IMG/VR virus record: IMGVR_UViG_3300025647_000030
Location: 1-64,000 of that record
Direction: 5' to 3' (one strand)
Source of the DNA: a virus
Length of the DNA stretch: 64,000 nucleotides
Position numbers and translations under genes: made by a program
Notes under the pieces: model-generated
What the model saw: only the letters and a program-made list of their open reading frames with translations
Told to the model about the DNA's origin: nothing
Database searches by the model: none
Shown here: one piece after another, positions 60,552 through 64,000 of the stretch
Layout of the letters: each line of letters opens with the position of its first letter
Position numbering within the stretch: position 1 is the first letter of the stretch

Positions 60552-61787
60552 ATGAGTCAAACATTAGATGTTCTACTTGAAAAATGGGATGCTGTTTTGG
60601 AATCCGAAAAAGTAGAAAAAATTTCTGATCACTATAAGAAGAAAGTAACCGCACAGTTACTTGAAAACCAGGAAAAATTCCTGAAAGAAGCCGGCGAACC
60701 ATCTACATCCGTTACTGCTGGTGGTGTTGATAACTACGATCCGATCCTGATTTCTCTGGTTCGTCGTATGGCACCTAAAATGATCGCTTATGATGTATGT
60801 GGCGTACAGCCTATGTCAGGTCCTACCGGTCTGGTATTCGCAATGCGTTCTAAGTACAATGATAATGCCGATCCTAAGTTAGCTACAGAAGCACTTCTGG
60901 CCGCTAACGCCACTGGTGAAAACAACGTTGATACTGCTTACTCCGGTACTGGCACTCACACATCAACCGATCCGTTTGATGTTGCTTTCTCAACTGGTCT
61001 TGGTCTTGATACTGCCGATGCAGAAGGTACAACCAACTGGAATGAAATGACATTCACAATTGATCGTACTGATGTTTCTGCTAAAGCCCGTCAGCTTAAA
61101 GCATCCTACTCAATGGAAATCGCACAGGACATGAAGGCAATTCATGGTCTGGATGCTGAACAGGAACTTACTACTATCCTTTCAACTGAAATCATGACTG
61201 AAATCAACCGCGAAGTTGTTCGTAAAATCTACTCATCTGCTAAAGCAGGTGCTGCTTTTGCTACGAATGCGGGTGTTTTCGATCTTACTGCTGATGCTGA
61301 TGGTCGTTGGTCTGTTGAAAAGTTCAAAGGTCTGATTTTTGCCATTGAACGTGATGCAAACGCAATTGCTCTGGATACAAAACGTGGTAAAGGCAACTTC
61401 ATCATCTGTTCTTCAGATGTTGCTTCCGCTCTGTCTCTGGCTGGTAAACTTGATTCTGCGGCTGCATTGCAGAATAACGTTGATGTTGATCCTGCTGGTG
61501 CTACCTTTGCTGGTTCTATGATGAATGGTCGCGTAAAAGTATATGTTGATCCATATGTAACTGTAGATTTCTACACTGTTGGTTACAAAGGTCAAAACGC
61601 ATATGACGCCGGCTTCTTCTACTGCCCATACGTTCCATTGCAGTTAGTTAAAGCTGTTAATCAGGATACCTTCCAGCCAATTATCGGTTTCAAAACCCGT
61701 TATGGTATGGTTGCTAATCCATTCACTTCACTGAATGACCGTGCGAATTCTTACTACCGCATTGTTAATGTTCAGAACCTTCAGTAA
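60552..61787 (+). CDS. gp23: Major capsid protein gp23
   Basis: At 411 residues (T4 precursor is 521) it is the HK97-fold capsid subunit. Evidence includes PILISLVRRMAPKMIAYDVC, GVQPMSGPTGLVFAMRSKYN, WNEMTFTIDRTDVSAKARQL, YSMEIAQDMKAIHGLDAEQE, LTTILSTEIMTEINREVVRK, and FIICSSDVASALSLAGKLD. The first about 50 residues should be removed by the gp21 protease. Codon use (CTG, CGT, ACC, TCC) is clearly more GC-rich than in neighbouring genes, fitting very high expression. A terminator follows. Confidence 0.96.
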   Translation: MSQTLDVLLEKWDAVLESEKVEKISDHYKKKVTAQLLENQEKFLKEAGEPSTSVTAGGVDNYDPILISLVRRMAPKMIAYDVCGVQPMSGPTGLVFAMRSKYNDNADPKLATEALLAANATGENNVDTAYSGTGTHTSTDPFDVAFSTGLGLDTADAEGTTNWNEMTFTIDRTDVSAKARQLKASYSMEIAQDMKAIHGLDAEQELTTILSTEIMTEINREVVRKIYSSAKAGAAFATNAGVFDLTADADGRWSVEKFKGLIFAIERDANAIALDTKRGKGNFIICSSDVASALSLAGKLDSAAALQNNVDVDPAGATFAGSMMNGRVKVYVDPYVTVDFYTVGYKGQNAYDAGFFYCPYVPLQLVKAVNQDTFQPIIGFKTRYGMVANPFTSLNDRANSYYRIVNVQNLQ

Positions 61788-61819
61788 TAATTATAATAAT
61801 AATTAACTGAAAATTAATT

Positions 61820-61846
61820 GGGGACTCTTCGGAGTCCCCTTTTTTT
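61820..61846 (+). terminator. UUCG-tetraloop terminator after gp23
   Basis: GGGGACTC-TTCG-GAGTCCCC (61820-61839) is a perfect 8-bp stem with a C(UUCG)G tetraloop, followed by seven Ts. It is a classic strong terminator insulating the capsid gene. Confidence 0.92.
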
Positions 61847-61881
61847 ATGGGTGATAAATAATATTATGGAGGTATATCAAT

Positions 61882-62418
61882 ATGTCAACACCAACAAATC
61901 TTAATACTTTATCTACGGTACAATATAAATTTGATATTGCTAGATTACCTAATACTACATTTTTTATGCAAACTGCTATGATTCCCGGTGTAGATATTGA
62001 TCAACCCATGCACGACCAACCAAGAAGAAATAATCAATTCACAGGTTCAAAAATAACTTTTGATCCAATGATAGTTACATTTTTAATTGATGAAGATATG
62101 ACAAACTATCTGGAAATCTATAGATGGATCATGGAAATAATGAGAACCGATGATGAGAGAAGAAACAAAACAGATGCTACATTACATATTTTATCGGGAC
62201 AAATGAACGCTAAAATGATTGCTAGATTTGTTGGTATATTTCCAACTTCACTTAGCGAACTTTCATTTGGTACTAATGATGATGACAATGTTATAGTTAC
62301 AGCCACAGCCACATTTAATTATGCATATTTTGACTTCCCACAACAATCCACTATTATGGGTACTGATGACCTTACGCAATTAAACATCAATGGAAATACA
62401 ATAACATTTGACATATGA
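61882..62418 (+). CDS. gp3: Tail completion protein, gp3-like
   Basis: At 178 residues (T4 gp3 is 176) it has a tube-type beta pattern: NLNTLSTVQYKFDIARLPNT, MIPGVDIDQP, GSKITFDPMIVTFLIDEDMT, NYLEIYRWIMEIM, then LHILSGQMNAKMIARFVGIF-PTSLSELSFGT and VTATATFNYAYFDF. In exo-T-even and cyanophages the gene between gp23 and uvsY is annotated as the tail completion and sheath stabiliser gp3, and the pattern agrees. It caps the tail tube end. A GGAGG ribosome site precedes it. Confidence 0.75.
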   Translation: MSTPTNLNTLSTVQYKFDIARLPNTTFFMQTAMIPGVDIDQPMHDQPRRNNQFTGSKITFDPMIVTFLIDEDMTNYLEIYRWIMEIMRTDDERRNKTDATLHILSGQMNAKMIARFVGIFPTSLSELSFGTNDDDNVIVTATATFNYAYFDFPQQSTIMGTDDLTQLNINGNTITFDI

Positions 62419-62469
62419 TTAAATTTTTAGTATAATTAATAATATTTAATTAAATACTAGGATTTTTAT

Positions 62470-62895
62470 ATGAAATTACGCGAATTGCAGGAAATGATAG
62501 AAATTGATGGTGAGTTACGTATTGATGTACTTGACGCACAATCAATAGAAACCGCCAAATTACAATCTAAATATTTTGTATTATATTCGAATATTATGGG
62601 TGAAAAGAAAAATCTGGAATATGAATTATCAGATTTATTAATGTTTAAATATAAATATTATAAAGGTCAATGTGATCCCGAAGTATATAAACAGAAACCA
62701 TTTCATGAAAAATTAACAAATTCTGGTGTAGAAGCACACGTTAATGCTGATGAAGAAGTTTTAAAAATAAAAAAGAAAATTGATCTATGCGATATTAAAT
62801 TAGTTTTAGTTGATGATATGAAAAAATCATTAGCTAGTAGAAACTGGAATATTAGAAATGCTATAGACTTTTTAAGGTTTAAAAATGGTATGTGA
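62470..62895 (+). CDS. uvsY: Recombination mediator UvsY
   Basis: At 141 residues (T4 UvsY is 137) it reads LRELQEMIEIDGELRIDVLD, then AQSIETAKLQSKYFVLYSNI, YELSDLLMFKYKYYKGQCDP and a C-terminal NIRNAIDFLRFKNGM. This is the UvsY pattern, including the Lys/Arg-rich KYKYYKGQ segment that binds single-stranded DNA in T4. It loads the UvsX recombinase onto gp32-covered DNA. Its stop overlaps the uvsW start by TGATG, so the two are coupled. Confidence 0.93.
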   Translation: MKLRELQEMIEIDGELRIDVLDAQSIETAKLQSKYFVLYSNIMGEKKNLEYELSDLLMFKYKYYKGQCDPEVYKQKPFHEKLTNSGVEAHVNADEEVLKIKKKIDLCDIKLVLVDDMKKSLASRNWNIRNAIDFLRFKNGM

Positions 62896-64000
62896 TGAGT
62901 GATATAGAAATAAAAAGAATAAATGAAAGTTTTGTTTATGTAAATTGTGAAGATGTTGGAATTTATTATGAGTTAAATGATTCTTTCTCTTTTTATGTCG
63001 ATGGATATAAATTCATGCCAAAGTATAGAAATGGACTTTGGTCGGGTAAAGTATATTTATTTAACATGAATAATAAAACAACCTATTATGGATTGATAGG
63101 CCAGTTAATTAAGTTTGCAAAATATAATGGATATTCAATATCATTTTGTGATGATATAAATAAAAACTTTGATGAAGTCCAATATGATTTTTCTGATTTA
63201 AATTTACCATTTGAACCATATGGTTATCAAGTTAATGCTATTAATAAAATTTTAAATAATAAAAAGAGATTGATAGTATCACCAACCGGTTCAGGTAAAT
63301 CATTAATAATATATTGTTCCGTTAGGAAGATTATGGAACAAGGTAAAAAGATTTTAATTGTTGTGCCAACTGTATCATTGGTTGAGCAATTATATAAAGA
63401 CTTTGTTGATTATGGTTGGAACTCATTGGATGAACACGTACATAAGATTTATTCCGGTAAAGAAAAAAATAATTCTTATGATGTAACACTGACAACGTGG
63501 CAAAGTATTTTTAAATTAAATAAAAATTGGTTTGAAGATTTTGATGCTGTTTTTATAGATGAAGCACATTTGGCTTCCGCAAATTCATTGAAAGGAATAA
63601 TGGAGAAATCTGTAAATGCTCAATATAGAGTTGGTTTAACTGGCACCGTACAAGATGCTAAAGCAAATAAATTAACATTAATTGGGTTATTTGGTGAACC
63701 ATATGACACCATTAAGTCTAAAAAATTAATGGATGATGGTGTATTATCCGATCTTAAAATTAATGCGCTTATTCTGAATCACATAGATGTTGATAAGAAA
63801 GCAGTTTCTAAAATGAAATATCAGGAAGAATTAAATGTTATTGTTGAGGATCGTAAAAGAAACAATCTTATTCTTAACTTAGCAGTAGATCAAGAATATA
63901 ATACATTAATATTATTTAATTATGTGGAAAGACATGGTGAAAAACTCTATAGCATATTATTAGAGAAATGTCAAGATAAAAAGATATTTTTTATTCATGG
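62895..64000 (+). CDS. uvsW: Recombination/branch-migration helicase UvsW, 3' end outside window
   Basis: The first 368 codons are visible (T4 UvsW is 587 overall). The N-terminal domain is the UvsW-type double-stranded DNA-binding unit (VYVNCEDVGIYYELNDSFSF, then YRNGLWSGKVYLFNMNNKT). The helicase core has the Q-type start PYGYQVNAINK, Walker A SPTGSGKS (129-136), the VPTVSLVEQL motif, DEAH (222-225) and the GLTGT motif III (about 243-247). UvsW unwinds R-loops and recombination branches, switching T4 from origin- to recombination-dependent replication. The gene runs off the window end. Confidence 0.95.
   Translation, partial: MSDIEIKRINESFVYVNCEDVGIYYELNDSFSFYVDGYKFMPKYRNGLWSGKVYLFNMNNKTTYYGLIGQLIKFAKYNGYSISFCDDINKNFDEVQYDFSDLNLPFEPYGYQVNAINKILNNKKRLIVSPTGSGKSLIIYCSVRKIMEQGKKILIVVPTVSLVEQLYKDFVDYGWNSLDEHVHKIYSGKEKNNSYDVTLTTWQSIFKLNKNWFEDFDAVFIDEAHLASANSLKGIMEKSVNAQYRVGLTGTVQDAKANKLTLIGLFGEPYDTIKSKKLMDDGVLSDLKINALILNHIDVDKKAVSKMKYQEELNVIVEDRKRNNLILNLAVDQEYNTLILFNYVERHGEKLYSILLEKCQDKKIFFIH

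Overview
The window is part of the genome of a large, AT-rich contractile-tailed phage of the T4 superfamily. It carries the T4 virion genes for capsid, portal, prohead core, protease, terminase, neck, sheath, tube and baseplate, and ends in the recombination genes uvsY and uvsW. The order gp23 - gp3-like - uvsY - uvsW, the two giant DUF4815 tail proteins and the absence of recognisable T4 gp9-gp12 and fibritin point to the marine or exo-T-even branch (cyanophage- and pelagiphage-like) rather than to enteric T4. The host cannot be read from the sequence. A heptosyltransferase-like enzyme and tail-fibre variety suggest a Gram-negative host (inference).

Layout. (1) 1-1755, minus strand: the 5' end of a tail tube/gp54-like gene, a free-standing HNH endonuclease, a conserved phage protein and the gp4 head-completion nuclease. 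(2) 1789-17856, plus strand: the baseplate, comprising gp48 cap, gp53 wedge, gp27-like hub, gp5-like spike without a lysozyme domain, a 2057-residue beta-propeller-type protein, the PAAR spike tip, gp25, gp6, a gp7-like protein and gp8. (3) 17863-31045: two giant paralogous DUF4815 proteins. (4) 31056-47406: tail fibres and adhesins (Mtd-like N-termini, collagen-like segment, a 31-unit 17-residue repeat fibre with an S74 chaperone, glycine-rich adhesin, MAM-like protein), interrupted at 38260-41050 by a glycosyltransferase / sulfotransferase / GT9 / DUF6165 cassette. (5) 47440-48424: a small conserved gene and two membrane proteins (possible lysis genes). (6) 48440-53678: neck gp13, gp14 and gp15, then gp16, a T4-type lysozyme, and gp17. 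(7) 53734-61787: sheath, tube, portal, core, protease, scaffold and major capsid protein. (8) 61882-64000: gp3-like, UvsY and the 5' part of UvsW.

Nearly all genes from 1789 onward lie on the plus strand, tightly packed, often with TAATG or ATGA overlaps. T4-type late promoter boxes (TATAAATA) precede several gene groups, and strong hairpin terminators follow gp19 and gp23. No intergenic stretch exceeds about 135 bases, and I saw no tRNA or CRISPR.

The most remarkable feature is the PAAR spike-tip gene (11986-12282). Its reading frame contains an in-frame TAA directly after a GGT glycine codon, and an identical GGT lies 9 nt downstream. Skipping from the first GGT to the second exactly restores the PAAR family pattern GHG-CFPTR. 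A perfect 10-bp stem, running from the start codon to the base before the take-off GGT and built with codons that look rare here, sits just upstream. This resembles the logic of T4 gene 60 translational bypassing, in a much shorter form and in a different gene. Other points of interest are the sulfotransferase cassette in the fibre region, a GxGY beta-repeat module shared by at least five virion proteins, a propeller domain shared by two giant tail proteins, and a lysozyme gene placed between the terminase subunits.
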